Assembly (NCBI RefSeq): GCF_001894805.1
Contig: NZ_BCWX01000001.1
Location: forward strand, 1,674,001 to 1,738,000
Direction: 5' to 3'
DNA from: Rhodococcus globerulus NBRC 14531
Lineage (GTDB): Bacteria > Actinomycetota > Actinomycetes > Mycobacteriales > Mycobacteriaceae
DNA length: 64,000 bases
The number at the start of each line of letters is the position of its first letter. Positions within the stretch are counted from its first letter, which is position 1. The notes under the pieces are model-generated. The model was not told where the DNA came from, made no database searches, and saw only the letters and a program-made list of their open reading frames with translations. This document shows, in pieces, positions 16,211 through 24,997 of this stretch. The position numbers and the translations under genes were made by a program.

Positions 16211-17377
16211 TCACGTCGGAGGCGTTGTCACCGGTGGGAATTTGTGTGCCTTGATCGCCCCAGTCGTCGGAGGTGGCAGGAACAGATTTCCGCGAAGGCT
16301 GCCGCGGGCAGTTCGGACTGCCACCAGGCACCACGTGCCCAATAGCCCGACGTAGGCGATGGCAGCGGCGTATCGGAAAGCCGGCAATTCGGTATGCAAC
16401 GCCAATTGTGTTGTGCCAGTGACAAATGTTCCGACCGGAAAAGTCAAACTCCACCACGTCAGGGCAAACGGCATTCCCTGGCGTGCGGTCCGGACTGTCA
16501 GCGCTGTGGCCAATCCGATCCACAACACCGCGAATCCCCACACGGGAACTCCGAACAGGATCGAAAAGATTCCCATCCCCGATGCCAACTGCGGTGAAAC
16601 GGCAAGATGCGCGTTCGCTCCGAGCAGGCCGACCGCGGTGATGGACTGGCCCAGCGGACCCAGGACGATCCACAGAGTCGGCACACGAGCGGTTCCGGAG
16701 GTGCCGAAGTGGGCGAGGCGACTCCACACCATCGTGATGATGATGAACGACGCGAACAACGACAGGCCGAACATGGCGTAACAGCCGTAGAGCATCGTCG
16801 TGCGTCCGGTGCCGGGCGGCATATGGGGGATGAGCAGCGCGCCGGTCGCGGCGGAGACCATGGGCGGAACGACGGGCATCAGCCACCCGCCGAAGGCCGC
16901 GTCCGCTTCGACCTTGTGCTGAGTGAACATCAGATAAGGGATGGTCATTGCGGTAAATAGTCCGCCGATGGTTCCCATCGTCCACAGTGCCGCGTCGAGG
17001 CCGACAGCAGCGCGTTCCCCGATGAGAGACTTTCCGACCAATAGCGCTCCGGCTCCCACTGTCAGAAATGCCATCGGTGCGGCGCCGTAGAAATGCGCCA
17101 TCTGTGGGTTGTGTGCATGGCTGCGAGCCACCGTCGGATGGCGTACCCAATGCGCCACCACTGCGACGACGAGAACCACGAGCAAAATCGCGGCGAGTGT
17201 CCACATCACCTGTGCAAACACTTGCTGACCCCGAACTTGCACGGGGAGTGTTGCTGCTGCCGTCGCGACAATTCCGGTGCCCATGACGGACGCGAACCAG
17301 TTCGGCCCGAGATTGCCGAGGATCTGCCCGGGCGATTGCAGTGAGGAAAGTAACCACGGCTGGTGCGGTGCAACCAC
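16211..17377 (-). CDS. TDT-family (TehA/SLAC1-like) membrane transporter
   Basis: The 388-residue protein has about ten hydrophobic segments. It begins with LGPNWFASVMGTGIVATAAA, the typical first helix of the tellurite-resistance/dicarboxylate transporter family (TehA, Mae1, SLAC1). These are anion channels or dicarboxylate/sulfite exporters; substrate unknown. The GTG start at 17377 has GAGGAG 4-9 nt upstream. It is convergent with bsaP, with only 18 nt between the stops and no obvious hairpin. Confidence 0.9.
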   Translation of the reverse strand: MVAPHQPWLLSSLQSPGQILGNLGPNWFASVMGTGIVATAAATLPVQVRGQQVFAQVMWTLAAILLVVLVVAVVAHWVRHPTVARSHAHNPQMAHFYGAAPMAFLTVGAGALLVGKSLIGERAAVGLDAALWTMGTIGGLFTAMTIPYLMFTQHKVEADAAFGGWLMPVVPPMVSAATGALLIPHMPPGTGRTTMLYGCYAMFGLSLFASFIIITMVWSRLAHFGTSGTARVPTLWIVLGPLGQSITAVGLLGANAHLAVSPQLASGMGIFSILFGVPVWGFAVLWIGLATALTVRTARQGMPFALTWWSLTFPVGTFVTGTTQLALHTELPAFRYAAAIAYVGLLGTWCLVAVRTARGSLRGNLFLPPPTTGAIKAHKFPPVTTPPT

Positions 17378-17498
17378 GATTGCTCCTCGCTCAGGGCGCC
17401 AATTGATATGAAATGGTGCGTCAGGTCAGCGTAGCGGCGCCGGCACTGATTCCGAGAGGTTCTCGACTGATGGACGGGGGAAGGTAGCGTCACACAAT

Positions 17499-18068
17499 GT
17501 GATTTCTCTTCGGCGGACTCGACTACGCACTGCCCTTCTCATCGGTTGCTCAACGGCAGCGGTCAGCGCGCTGATCGGAGTGCTGTGGGCGTTCCTGGTG
17601 CCGGCCGAGCATCTGTTGGTTGTCTCCGAGGGCCGCGGAATTGCGCTGACCGGGGAGAGTCTTCATCAGTTCGATGCGGTCGCGATCTTTTTCCTGCTTG
17701 CCCTGATTCTCGGTGTTCTCACCGGGGTGGCCGCGTGGCTCGCGAGATTCAGCCGAGGGCCGTACGCGCTCGGCGGGTTGATCGTCGGTTCAGTGCTCGG
17801 CACTGCACTGATGGCTGCAGTGGGCACCGGCATCGCGAAGTTGCGATTTCCGTCCGTCGACAATCCGGCGGTGGGGGAGATCATCGCGCGGGCGCCCGGC
17901 ATCGGCACGTTGCTGGTGCTGATCGTTCAGCCGTTGGCGGCGTGCATCACGACATTGGTTCTTGTGGCACTGAGCCCGTACGACGACCTCGGGGTTGCCG
18001 ACCATGCGGACGACGCGGACGTCGAGGCTGATGTGTTGTCGGAGCCCGCGACGCAGGAATTGTCCTGA
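17499..18068 (+). CDS. DUF2567 membrane protein
   Basis: The 189-residue protein has about four membrane segments and an acidic C-terminal tail (DDADVEADVL). It is the positional match of Rv1591, which follows bioB and Rv1590 in mycobacteria, here separated by the inserted TDT transporter gene. Function unknown. The GTG at 17499 is used; the purine-rich GGGGGAAGG lies unusually far upstream (about 16 nt), so the start is not certain. Confidence 0.8.
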   Translation: MISLRRTRLRTALLIGCSTAAVSALIGVLWAFLVPAEHLLVVSEGRGIALTGESLHQFDAVAIFFLLALILGVLTGVAAWLARFSRGPYALGGLIVGSVLGTALMAAVGTGIAKLRFPSVDNPAVGEIIARAPGIGTLLVLIVQPLAACITTLVLVALSPYDDLGVADHADDADVEADVLSEPATQELS

Positions 18069-18091
18069 CGGTTGGTCTAGCAGACGCCTAA

Positions 18092-19492
18092 TTGTCCGTT
18101 GTCGTTCATACTCAGCGCGTGCCTGTATTCGAAGCTGACATCGCCCGTCCGCGCGCCACAGTAACCACTCCTGAGGTGTTGCTGGGTGGTAGGGCTGCTC
18201 GCAAGGTTGTGACCCGCTCGCAACTAGCGCTGTGGAACGACGCCGAGCGAGGTCACGATTCGCTCGCAACGATACTGGCGCAGAACACGATTCGGGCGCA
18301 GGACTTGCTGCCGATCCGGCATGGCCGAATGGCGGCATCTCCGTGGACGTACTTCCGGGGCGCGGCCGCGGTCATGGCCGCCGATCTCGGATCGGCGCCG
18401 AACACAGGCATCGGGGTGCAGTTGTGTGGAGATGCCCACGTGCTGAACTTCGGGCTCTGGGCCACCCCGGAACGCAACTTGTCCTTCGATCTCCGCGACT
18501 TCGACGAAACCGTTCCAGGCCCGTTCGAGTGGGACGTCAAGAGACTCGCCGCAAGCATCGTCGTCCTCGCCCGTGAGAACGGAGTTTCCGAGGACCGTGC
18601 AGAAGCGGCGACGGTGGCAGCAATGAGGGCCTACCGAGACAAGATCGAGTCCTACGCTGCAACCCCCGAAATCGACATCTGGTACGACCGCATCGACGTT
18701 GACCGTCTGCTGGGCTACTTCACCCCGGATACTGCCCTGCGCGCCGGGCAAATGATCGAAAACAAAGCTCAGCGTCGAACCAGTCGGGGAGCGTCACGCA
18801 AGCTCACGGAGATTGTCGACGGACGGCGACGTATCCGTGAAGAGCCACCGTTCCGCACGCACGTCGGCGACAGTCAGGTCGAACTTGTCACCGAGGTCGT
18901 GGCCGGTTACAGCACTTCGGTTCCGGACCATATCTGGAGTCTGCTCTCGCGATATCGGGCATCGGACGTGGTGCGGCAAGTGGTGGGTGTCGGCAGCGTC
19001 GGGATGCGTGTTTATCTTGCACTTCTCGAAGAGCGTCGGACCGGCGATCCGTTTTTCCTCCAGATCAAGCAGGCCGGGCCCTCGGTGTACGAGGGATACG
19101 TCGAACCGAGCAGATACTCGAACTGCGGTGAGCGAGTTGTCCAGGGGCAACGCATGCTTCAGAGTGCGACTGACATGTTCGTCGGATGGACCAGTGTTGG
19201 CGGCATGGATTTCTACGTTCGACAATTCCGCGACATGAAGGTCATTCCCGACGGCGCAACCATCGGACCGTACCTCGCCGAATTCGCAAGTGCGTGTGGG
19301 GAAGTGCTGGCTCGTGCTCATGCCCGGAGCGGTGACGCGAGCGCGATCTCCGAATATCTCGGCCAGTCGGACAAAGCCGTTGTGGCTTTGGCGAAGTTCG
19401 CGCGCCGGTACGCGGATCAGAACGAGCGCGATCACGCACAGTTGGTTGCGGCGATTGCCCGTGGATCGGTGGCGCGTGCTCCCGGTTGGTGA
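18092..19492 (+). CDS. DUF2252 family protein
   Basis: The roughly 466-residue soluble protein has the DUF2252 signatures PWTYFRGAAAVMAADL, QLCGDAHVLNFG and FDLRDFDETVPGPFEWD, followed by RLAASI. The pattern resembles kinase-like phosphotransferase folds (an HxN-like and a DFD-like element), but the family has no settled function. The start is ambiguous: TTG at 18092 (used) or GTG at 18119; neither has a good ribosome binding site. It overlaps the next small gene by GTGA. Confidence 0.88.
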   Translation: MSVVVHTQRVPVFEADIARPRATVTTPEVLLGGRAARKVVTRSQLALWNDAERGHDSLATILAQNTIRAQDLLPIRHGRMAASPWTYFRGAAAVMAADLGSAPNTGIGVQLCGDAHVLNFGLWATPERNLSFDLRDFDETVPGPFEWDVKRLAASIVVLARENGVSEDRAEAATVAAMRAYRDKIESYAATPEIDIWYDRIDVDRLLGYFTPDTALRAGQMIENKAQRRTSRGASRKLTEIVDGRRRIREEPPFRTHVGDSQVELVTEVVAGYSTSVPDHIWSLLSRYRASDVVRQVVGVGSVGMRVYLALLEERRTGDPFFLQIKQAGPSVYEGYVEPSRYSNCGERVVQGQRMLQSATDMFVGWTSVGGMDFYVRQFRDMKVIPDGATIGPYLAEFASACGEVLARAHARSGDASAISEYLGQSDKAVVALAKFARRYADQNERDHAQLVAAIARGSVARAPGW

Positions 19493-19722
19493 CGGTGGAC
19501 CGCGCGAGCCAGGCCGAGGACGCTCAACGGGTATTTTGCGAACTCGCTGCGAAACACGACGTTGCCGTGGCCTTGGTCAGCGAAAGCCCCATGCCACCGA
19601 TCATTCGTCCTTCCGAGGCCGAATCCCCAGAGTTCTCACAGAATGAGCACAACGGCAGCACAAGATTGTGGGCTTACATAGGAGTCACAGTGATTGATTC
19701 CTCGAAGGAGATGCCGCAATGA
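19489..19722 (+). CDS. Hypothetical protein (77 aa)
   Basis: The frame starts with GTG at 19489, overlapping the DUF2252 stop as GTGA, and its own stop overlaps the next ATG as ATGA. These overlaps are the main evidence that it is real. The product begins with a helical segment (AEDAQRVFCELAAKHDVAVALV) and continues into low-complexity Ser/Glu/Pro sequence. No family recognised. Confidence 0.5.
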   Translation: MTVDRASQAEDAQRVFCELAAKHDVAVALVSESPMPPIIRPSEAESPEFSQNEHNGSTRLWAYIGVTVIDSSKEMPQ

Positions 19723-20051
19723 GTGCTCACACAGTTGATCTCGACCGGGGAGTGGTGTTGGTGACCGATATCGGCCGCGATCACGGAACGCGTGTTGCCG
19801 CCGAGTTCCTTGCTGCCGGCTGGAATGTGGCAGTGACGGCTCGCAGCGTCACGGAACTGGTTCGGATCATGTCTGGCAAGCCGACGCATCGGTTCTTCGC
19901 GGTTGTCGCGGATCCGACGGATCGTTGGCAGGCGGATCGCATTCTCGACCGGGTGGGTGCACGTTTCGGCACGATCAACCGCGTGGTCGATCCCACCGGA
20001 ACCGTCGCCGCAGCATGGATGATGAGAAGTGATGTCGATGCTGTTGCCTGA
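19719..20051 (+). CDS. Truncated SDR-like Rossmann protein (110 aa)
   Basis: The protein resembles only the first half of a short-chain dehydrogenase: a strand plus a modified glycine motif (LVTDIGRDHGTRVA), then helix and strand (AGWNVAVTARS) and ADPTD. Where SDRs have NNAG it has VDPTG, and the Tyr-x3-Lys half is absent. It overlaps the upstream gene by ATGA and ends 15 nt from the convergent nrtR stop. It is either a decayed SDR or a small nucleotide-binding protein working with DUF2252. Confidence 0.6.
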   Translation: MSAHTVDLDRGVVLVTDIGRDHGTRVAAEFLAAGWNVAVTARSVTELVRIMSGKPTHRFFAVVADPTDRWQADRILDRVGARFGTINRVVDPTGTVAAAWMMRSDVDAVA

Positions 20052-20066
20052 CAGTAATATTCGCAG

Positions 20067-20795
20067 TCAGCTTGGCGGTCGTAGAGCCGCAAACTCGTCC
20101 GTCACGCGCAGCGTGGAGTCGGTGAAGCGGTAGAGCGCCGGCGGACGGCCACCTGATTTCCCGGACGGCGCCGTGTTTCCGGTGGCCGTGAGCACACCGC
20201 GTCGGCAAAGGACTCGATGCAGATTGGTTGCATCCACCTGATATCCAAGTGCAGCGCAATAGATTTCACGCAGAGTTGACATCGCGAACTCGTCTGGAGC
20301 CAGGCCGAAGCCGATGTTCGTGTAGGAGAGCTTGGCGGCCAATCGGTTGCGGGCGTGCCGAACAACAGTGCCGTGGTCGAAAGACATCTCCGGCAGCTGC
20401 GACACCGGGTGCCAAGCAGTGTCGGACGGAAGTTGAGGGTCCGCGCTCAAGGGAACCAGTCCCAGGAAGGTCGACGCGATGCGGCGCCCACCCGGAACGC
20501 GCTGCGGATCGCTGAAAACGGACAGTTGTTCGAGATGTGCGACCTTACGCAGATCGACCTTGTCGGCGAGGAGTCTGCGAGCCGACGTGGTGAGGTCCTC
20601 GTCGTCACGCAGGGTGCCGCCGGGCAGTGACCATGTGCCCTTCTGTGGATCGAGCGCGCGCTGCCACAGCAGGACGGCAAGTTCTTCACGTTCATCGGTG
20701 CTGTGAGCGCCGTCACCTGCGGTGATGTCAGTGGGAAAGGCGCGAACCTGGAACACCGCTGTGAGCACTTCGTGGGTGGTGTTACTATTGGGCAC
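20067..20795 (-). CDS. nrtR: NrtR-type NUDIX transcriptional regulator of NAD synthesis
   Basis: The 242-residue protein has a NUDIX-like domain ([14 protein letters not shown]) and a C-terminal winged helix region ([12 protein letters not shown] ... [10 protein letters not shown]), the NrtR architecture (called NdnR in corynebacteria). The NUDIX box is degenerate: RRLLAD stands where the catalytic REUxEE belongs, so it is probably a sensor rather than a hydrolase. I start at the GTG at 20795, where homology begins; upstream reading is antisense to nadA. It is divergent from nadABC, and a perfect inverted repeat lies directly at its start, implying autorepression. Confidence 0.88.
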   Translation of the reverse strand: MPNSNTTHEVLTAVFQVRAFPTDITAGDGAHSTDEREELAVLLWQRALDPQKGTWSLPGGTLRDDEDLTTSARRLLADKVDLRKVAHLEQLSVFSDPQRVPGGRRIASTFLGLVPLSADPQLPSDTAWHPVSQLPEMSFDHGTVVRHARNRLAAKLSYTNIGFGLAPDEFAMSTLREIYCAALGYQVDATNLHRVLCRRGVLTATGNTAPSGKSGGRPPALYRFTDSTLRVTDEFAALRPPS

Positions 20796-20818
20796 GTTTT
20801 CGATCCTAAGTCGAAAAC
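20796..20818. promoter_or_regulatory. NrtR operator candidate
   Basis: GTTTTCGA (20796-20803) and TCGAAAAC (20811-20818) are perfect 8-bp inverted arms around TCCTAAG. The repeat directly abuts the nrtR GTG and covers its ribosome binding site (AGGA on the minus strand). It lies 80 nt upstream of nadA. The symmetry and location fit an NrtR site repressing both directions. Confidence 0.75.
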
Positions 20819-20829
20819 CTCGATAACGG

Positions 20830-20855
20830 AAATCCGGGCCAGCCCGTTCGGATTT
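20830..20855 (+). promoter_or_regulatory. Inverted repeat in the nadA leader
   Basis: AAATCCG (20830-20836) and CGGATTT (20849-20855) are perfect 7-bp arms with a 12-nt loop. It lies between the NrtR operator and the nadA ribosome binding site. It could be a leader hairpin or a second, different operator. Confidence 0.4.
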
Positions 20856-20897
20856 GAACTGGGTGATGAGCCTGGGTTCACGGTGAAGGAGAACGCC

Positions 20898-21935
20898 ATG
20901 ACGACCACGACGTTGTGGGAGGGATCGACCTCGCAGATTCACGACGGCCCCGGCGGTTACGCAGGAGTCGAAGCGACCCCCGAGTGGGCTGCCGAGGTCA
21001 AACGTCTGGCTCGCGAACGCGGTGCCACGATTCTGGCGCACAATTACCAGCTTCCCGCTATTCAGGATGTCGCCGACCACGTCGGTGACTCTCTTGCCCT
21101 CTCGCGTATCGCGGCGGAGGCCCCCGAAGACACGATCGTGTTCTGCGGCGTCCACTTCATGGCCGAGACCGCCAAGATTCTGTCGCCGTCCAAGACGGTG
21201 CTGATTCCGGACGAGCGCGCCGGTTGCTCGTTGGCTGATTCCATCAACGCGGAGCAACTTCGCGAGTGGAAGGCGGACAACCCGAACGCCCTCGTCGTGT
21301 CCTATGTCAACACCACGGCCGAGGTCAAGGGCCTGACGGACATCTGCTGCACGTCGTCCAATGCAGTCGACGTGGTCAACTCCATTGATCCCGACCGAGA
21401 AGTTCTCTTCCTCCCGGACCAGTTCCTCGGAGCCCACGTCAAGCGCGTCACAGGCCGCACCAACATGCAGATCTGGGCCGGTGAATGCCACGTCCACGCG
21501 GGTATCAACGGTGACGAGTTGACGGCGAAGTCCAAGGCTCACCCCGATGCCGAGCTTTTTGTGCACCCTGAATGCGGTTGTGCCACTTCGGCTCTGTACT
21601 TGGCCGGCGAAGGTGCGGTTCCGGCGGACAAGGTCAAGATCCTCTCCACCGGTGGCATGCTCGACGCTGCCCGCGTCACGAAGAGCAAGCAGGTTCTGGT
21701 CGCCACGGAAATCGGCATGCTGCACCAGTTGCGTAAAGCCGCACCGGATGTCGACTTCCAGGCGGTGAATGACCGCGCGTCGTGCCCGTACATGAAGATG
21801 ATCACTCCGGCCGCGTTGCTTCGTTGCCTCCTCGAAGGCAAGGACGAGGTTCACGTCGACCTCGAGATGGCCAAGCGTGCTCAGAAATCGGTGCAGCGCA
21901 TGATCGAGATCGGTAATCCGGGCGGCGGCGAGTGA
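20898..21935 (+). CDS. nadA: Quinolinate synthase A
   Basis: The 345-residue [4Fe-4S] enzyme condenses iminoaspartate with dihydroxyacetone phosphate to quinolinate. The three cluster cysteines appear in [18 protein letters not shown] and RASCPYMK. The ATG at 20898 has GAAGGAG 7 nt upstream, better than the long upstream reading through the regulatory region. It overlaps nadB by GTGA. It is the first gene of nadABC and probably under NrtR control. Confidence 0.97.
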   Translation: MTTTTLWEGSTSQIHDGPGGYAGVEATPEWAAEVKRLARERGATILAHNYQLPAIQDVADHVGDSLALSRIAAEAPEDTIVFCGVHFMAETAKILSPSKTVLIPDERAGCSLADSINAEQLREWKADNPNALVVSYVNTTAEVKGLTDICCTSSNAVDVVNSIDPDREVLFLPDQFLGAHVKRVTGRTNMQIWAGECHVHAGINGDELTAKSKAHPDAELFVHPECGCATSALYLAGEGAVPADKVKILSTGGMLDAARVTKSKQVLVATEIGMLHQLRKAAPDVDFQAVNDRASCPYMKMITPAALLRCLLEGKDEVHVDLEMAKRAQKSVQRMIEIGNPGGGE

Positions 21936-23506
21936 CGAGCCCTGCCGGGCGCTACGCCTGGGAGGCGCATGCCGATCTTGTTGTGGTCGGCGGCGGCGTT
22001 GCGGGGCTCACAGCCGCGCGCGTCGCGTCGATGCGCGGGTTGAAGGTGCTCACTGTCAGCAAGGGCGGTCCGACCGATACGTCGACGCAGTATGCGCAGG
22101 GCGGGATTGCCGTCGTGGGCGACTTGAGTACCGATTCGGTGGATTCACATGTCGCCGATACCTGCGAAGCCGGTGTCGGACTGTGCGACGAAGCAGCGGT
22201 GTACTCCGTTGTGGAAGCCGGGCACGAGGCAGTCGCGGCACTGGCCGCGCTCGGTGCAGTGTTCGATCGTGGGCGTGACGGCGAAGTGTCCCGTACCCGC
22301 GAGGGTGGCCACAGCACCAGGCGAATCATCCACGCCGGTGGAGACGCCACCGGCGCGGAAGTGCAGCGGGCACTCAACGCCGCTGGTCTCCCGGTCCTGT
22401 TCGGCGCCGCTGCCGTGCAGGTAGTCACCAATCGGCGCGGTGTGTGTGGGCTTGTCGTGTCCTCCCCGGACGGCCTGGGCGTGATCCATGCGCCTGCTGT
22501 TCTGTTGGCGACGGGTGGTCTCGGCCAGTTGTACTCGTGCAGTACCAATCCGCCAGGTGCAACCGCTGACGGTATCGCGCTGGCGCTCGCAGCTGGTGCG
22601 TCGGTCGCCGACCTCGAATTCGTGCAGTTCCACCCGACGGTTCTGTTCACTCCCGGCGGCCTCGGTCGACGGCCGCTGATCAGTGAGGCCGTACGCGGTG
22701 AGGGTGCAATTCTTGTTGACACCAACGGTGATTCGGTGACTGCAGGAGTTCACCCCCTTGGTGATCTGGCGCCCCGTGACGTCGTCTCGCGGGCAATTGC
22801 CGCGCGTCTGCGTGACCTGGGCAGCGATCATGTGTACCTCGACGCTCGAAAACTCGACGGGTTCTCGACGCGATTCCCGAACATCACGGCCTCGTGCCTC
22901 GAGGCGGGCATAGATCCTCGGACGCAGCTGATTCCGGTTGCTCCCGCCGCCCACTACTCGTGTGGTGGTGTCGCGACGGACGTCCACGGACGTACCGGAG
23001 TTCCGGGACTCTATGCGGCGGGAGAAGTTGCCCGTACCGGTCTGCACGGTGCCAATCGCCTTGCATCCAATAGTCTTCTCGAAGGATTGGTCGTGGGGGA
23101 GCGAGCCGGGATCGCCGCCGCGGAGCGACGTGAGGTTCACGCCGAGGTTGTCAACGTCGCCAGCGCACCGCTGCCGATATTGCCCCGCGAGGCCGTTCAG
23201 ACGATCATGACTACTCACGCATCGGTTGTTCGAGACGGCGCCGGCCTCGAAGCTGCACGCACCGGCCTTGCGCATGCGGAACTCACTCTTGCAGTGAATG
23301 CCGAGGAACTCGAGGACGCCGCGTTGACGGTGACTGCGACGGCACTGGTTGCGGTCGCCGCTGCACGCACCGAGAGCCGCGGGTGCCACACCCGCACCGA
23401 TTACCCGGAAACCGATCCCGATCAGCGTCGCAGCATCCGCATCAAGCGCGGTGCCGATGGCGATATGGAAATACACGACATGTTGTTGACAGGAGCCCAC
23501 CGATGA
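21932..23506 (+). CDS. nadB: L-aspartate oxidase
   Basis: The 524-residue flavoprotein oxidises L-aspartate to iminoaspartate, supplying NadA. The N-terminus has the FAD motif [13 protein letters not shown] followed by [12 protein letters not shown], diagnostic of NadB, and [14 protein letters not shown] of the fumarate reductase/aspartate oxidase family. The GTG start overlaps the nadA stop, and its own stop overlaps nadC by ATGA. Confidence 0.97.
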   Translation: MTSPAGRYAWEAHADLVVVGGGVAGLTAARVASMRGLKVLTVSKGGPTDTSTQYAQGGIAVVGDLSTDSVDSHVADTCEAGVGLCDEAAVYSVVEAGHEAVAALAALGAVFDRGRDGEVSRTREGGHSTRRIIHAGGDATGAEVQRALNAAGLPVLFGAAAVQVVTNRRGVCGLVVSSPDGLGVIHAPAVLLATGGLGQLYSCSTNPPGATADGIALALAAGASVADLEFVQFHPTVLFTPGGLGRRPLISEAVRGEGAILVDTNGDSVTAGVHPLGDLAPRDVVSRAIAARLRDLGSDHVYLDARKLDGFSTRFPNITASCLEAGIDPRTQLIPVAPAAHYSCGGVATDVHGRTGVPGLYAAGEVARTGLHGANRLASNSLLEGLVVGERAGIAAAERREVHAEVVNVASAPLPILPREAVQTIMTTHASVVRDGAGLEAARTGLAHAELTLAVNAEELEDAALTVTATALVAVAAARTESRGCHTRTDYPETDPDQRRSIRIKRGADGDMEIHDMLLTGAHR

Positions 23507-24375
23507 CCGCGCAGAAGACCTTGCCGGCCCCCCTCGAGCTTGACGAAGTCCTGACGCTGGTTCGACTCGCTTTGGACGAAGATCTTCGCTACGGACCAGA
23601 CGTCACCTCCGTTGCGACAGTTCCCGCTGACGCGACCGCGAAGGCGTCGGTTGTCTCGCGCGCCGAAGGGACGGTTGCGGGAATCGATGTCGGACTGCTT
23701 GTCCTCGACGAAGTGATCGGCGTGGGCAACTACGACGTTGTCGATCGTGTTGCCGACGGCACCCGTGTGGTTCCCGGCCAATCGGTGCTGACCGTCGAAG
23801 CGCCTACCCGCGGATTGCTCACGGCGGAACGGACGATGCTCAACTTGGTGTGCCACCTGTCCGGAATCGCCACCGCTACAGCGGCTTGGGTTGATGCCGT
23901 TGCCGGCACCGATGCAAAGATCCGCGATAGCCGCAAGACCCTTCCCGGTCTGCGCGCGCTGCAGAAGTACGCCGTCCAGGTCGGTGGGGGAGTCAATCAC
24001 CGCATGGGTCTCGGTGACGCGGCTTTGATCAAGGACAATCACGTTGCTGCCGCCGGATCTGTCGTCGCAGCACTGCGGGCTGTGCGTGAACTTGCGCCGG
24101 ACATCGAGTGCGAGGTCGAGGTAGACACCCTCGAGCAGCTTGATCTGGTGCTTGCCGAAAATGTCGAACTTATTCTGCTGGACAACTTCCCGTTGTGGCA
24201 GACCCAGATCGCGGTGCAGCGACGTAACACCGCGTCGCCCGCGACCAAGCTCGAATCTTCCGGCGGTCTGAGTCTCGACGTTGCCGCCGAGTACGCGGGT
24301 ACCGGAGTCGATTATCTGGCGGTCGGTGCCCTCACGCACTCTGTGACGGTTCTGGATCTCGGTCTGGATATGTGA
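23503..24375 (+). CDS. nadC: Nicotinate-nucleotide diphosphorylase (carboxylating)
   Basis: The 290-residue enzyme converts quinolinate and PRPP to nicotinate mononucleotide. Family motifs are clear: RDSRKTLPGLRALQKYAV, GGGVNHRMGLGDAALIKDNH and the C-terminal YLAVGALTHSV. It is the third gene of the nadABC operon, coupled by ATGA. A 14-bp hairpin immediately follows its stop. Confidence 0.97.
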   Translation: MTAQKTLPAPLELDEVLTLVRLALDEDLRYGPDVTSVATVPADATAKASVVSRAEGTVAGIDVGLLVLDEVIGVGNYDVVDRVADGTRVVPGQSVLTVEAPTRGLLTAERTMLNLVCHLSGIATATAAWVDAVAGTDAKIRDSRKTLPGLRALQKYAVQVGGGVNHRMGLGDAALIKDNHVAAAGSVVAALRAVRELAPDIECEVEVDTLEQLDLVLAENVELILLDNFPLWQTQIAVQRRNTASPATKLESSGGLSLDVAAEYAGTGVDYLAVGALTHSVTVLDLGLDM

Positions 24376-24414
24376 CTCTCATGGCCGCCGCCTGTTCGGG
24401 GGCGGCCATGAGAG
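24376..24414. terminator. Hairpin terminator after nadC
   Basis: A perfect 14-bp stem (CTCTCATGGCCGCC at 24376-24389 with its complement at 24401-24414) and an 11-nt loop begin at the base after the nadC stop. There is no T-run, common for actinobacterial terminators. It can serve both nadC and the convergent GNAT gene. Confidence 0.8.
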
Positions 24415-24432
24415 CATGTGTGGGTTCGGCCG

Positions 24433-24885
24433 TCAGGTCGTCAGGCGAAGCTGGATCAAAACGTGGTCGGTCTCGGCATCGGTGTAGCGTCCCGTTTCCT
24501 CGAAACCCATGATGTCGTAGAAGCGTCGTGCCGATCCGTTGAGTTCGTAAACCTCGAGCGTTACCGCTCCGTGCAGTGTCGTTGCGTGCTCGACGAGCAG
24601 CCGCCCGATTCCGAGTCGTTGAGCCTGTGGTGACACGAACAGGCCGCCGATCTCTGCTCCCAGTAGGCCGAGCAGGCCTACAACCTGCTCGTCGGTTTCG
24701 GCAACCCAGTTGTCTGCCTTCACGAGGTAGATGTCGCGCATCTTCGCCTCACGTGCACCTTCGCCCTCACCGTCGATAAAGGGGTGTGCGAGTTTTGATG
24801 CCTGCGACCACAATTCGATGACGGCATCCTCGTCGGAGGGCCGATAGGGTCGAATCTTCACGATGTTGGCGCCTGTTGAGTCCAC
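24433..24885 (-). CDS. GNAT family N-acetyltransferase
   Basis: The 150-residue protein has the GNAT fold: an N-terminal strand (VKIRPYRPSDEDAVIELW), a central acetyl-CoA loop of the Q/R-x2-G-x-G/A type (VSPQAQRLGIGRLL) and the NGSARRFYDIMGF motif near the C-terminus. The GTG at 24885 has AGGGT upstream; a GTG at 24861 is an alternative. It is single, convergent to nadC. Substrate unknown. Confidence 0.9.
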   Translation of the reverse strand: MDSTGANIVKIRPYRPSDEDAVIELWSQASKLAHPFIDGEGEGAREAKMRDIYLVKADNWVAETDEQVVGLLGLLGAEIGGLFVSPQAQRLGIGRLLVEHATTLHGAVTLEVYELNGSARRFYDIMGFEETGRYTDAETDHVLIQLRLTT

Positions 24886-24927
24886 GGCATCACCCTAGGT
24901 CATCTCGAGTTCACAGGAATCTCGCAG

Positions 24928-24941
24928 CCACTGTGCAGTGG
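24928..24941. promoter_or_regulatory. Palindrome upstream of glycosyltransferase
   Basis: CCACTG-TG-CAGTGG is a perfect 14-bp palindrome between the GNAT start and the glycosyltransferase ATG. This is a possible operator for either divergent gene. No regulator is adjacent. Confidence 0.35.
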
Positions 24942-24997
24942 TGTCGCGGGTCCGCGCGCGAAGGTAGTGAATATCACCACCTGTGAAGGGACTCATG

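Noticed and set aside
20796-21854. Long minus-strand extension of the nrtR frame
   Set aside because: It runs antisense through the operator and most of nadA; NUDIX homology starts only at the GTG at 20795.
22145-23500. 451-codon minus-strand frame antisense to nadB
   Set aside because: Mirror of a high-GC coding region; sequence is low-complexity and nadB has all family motifs.
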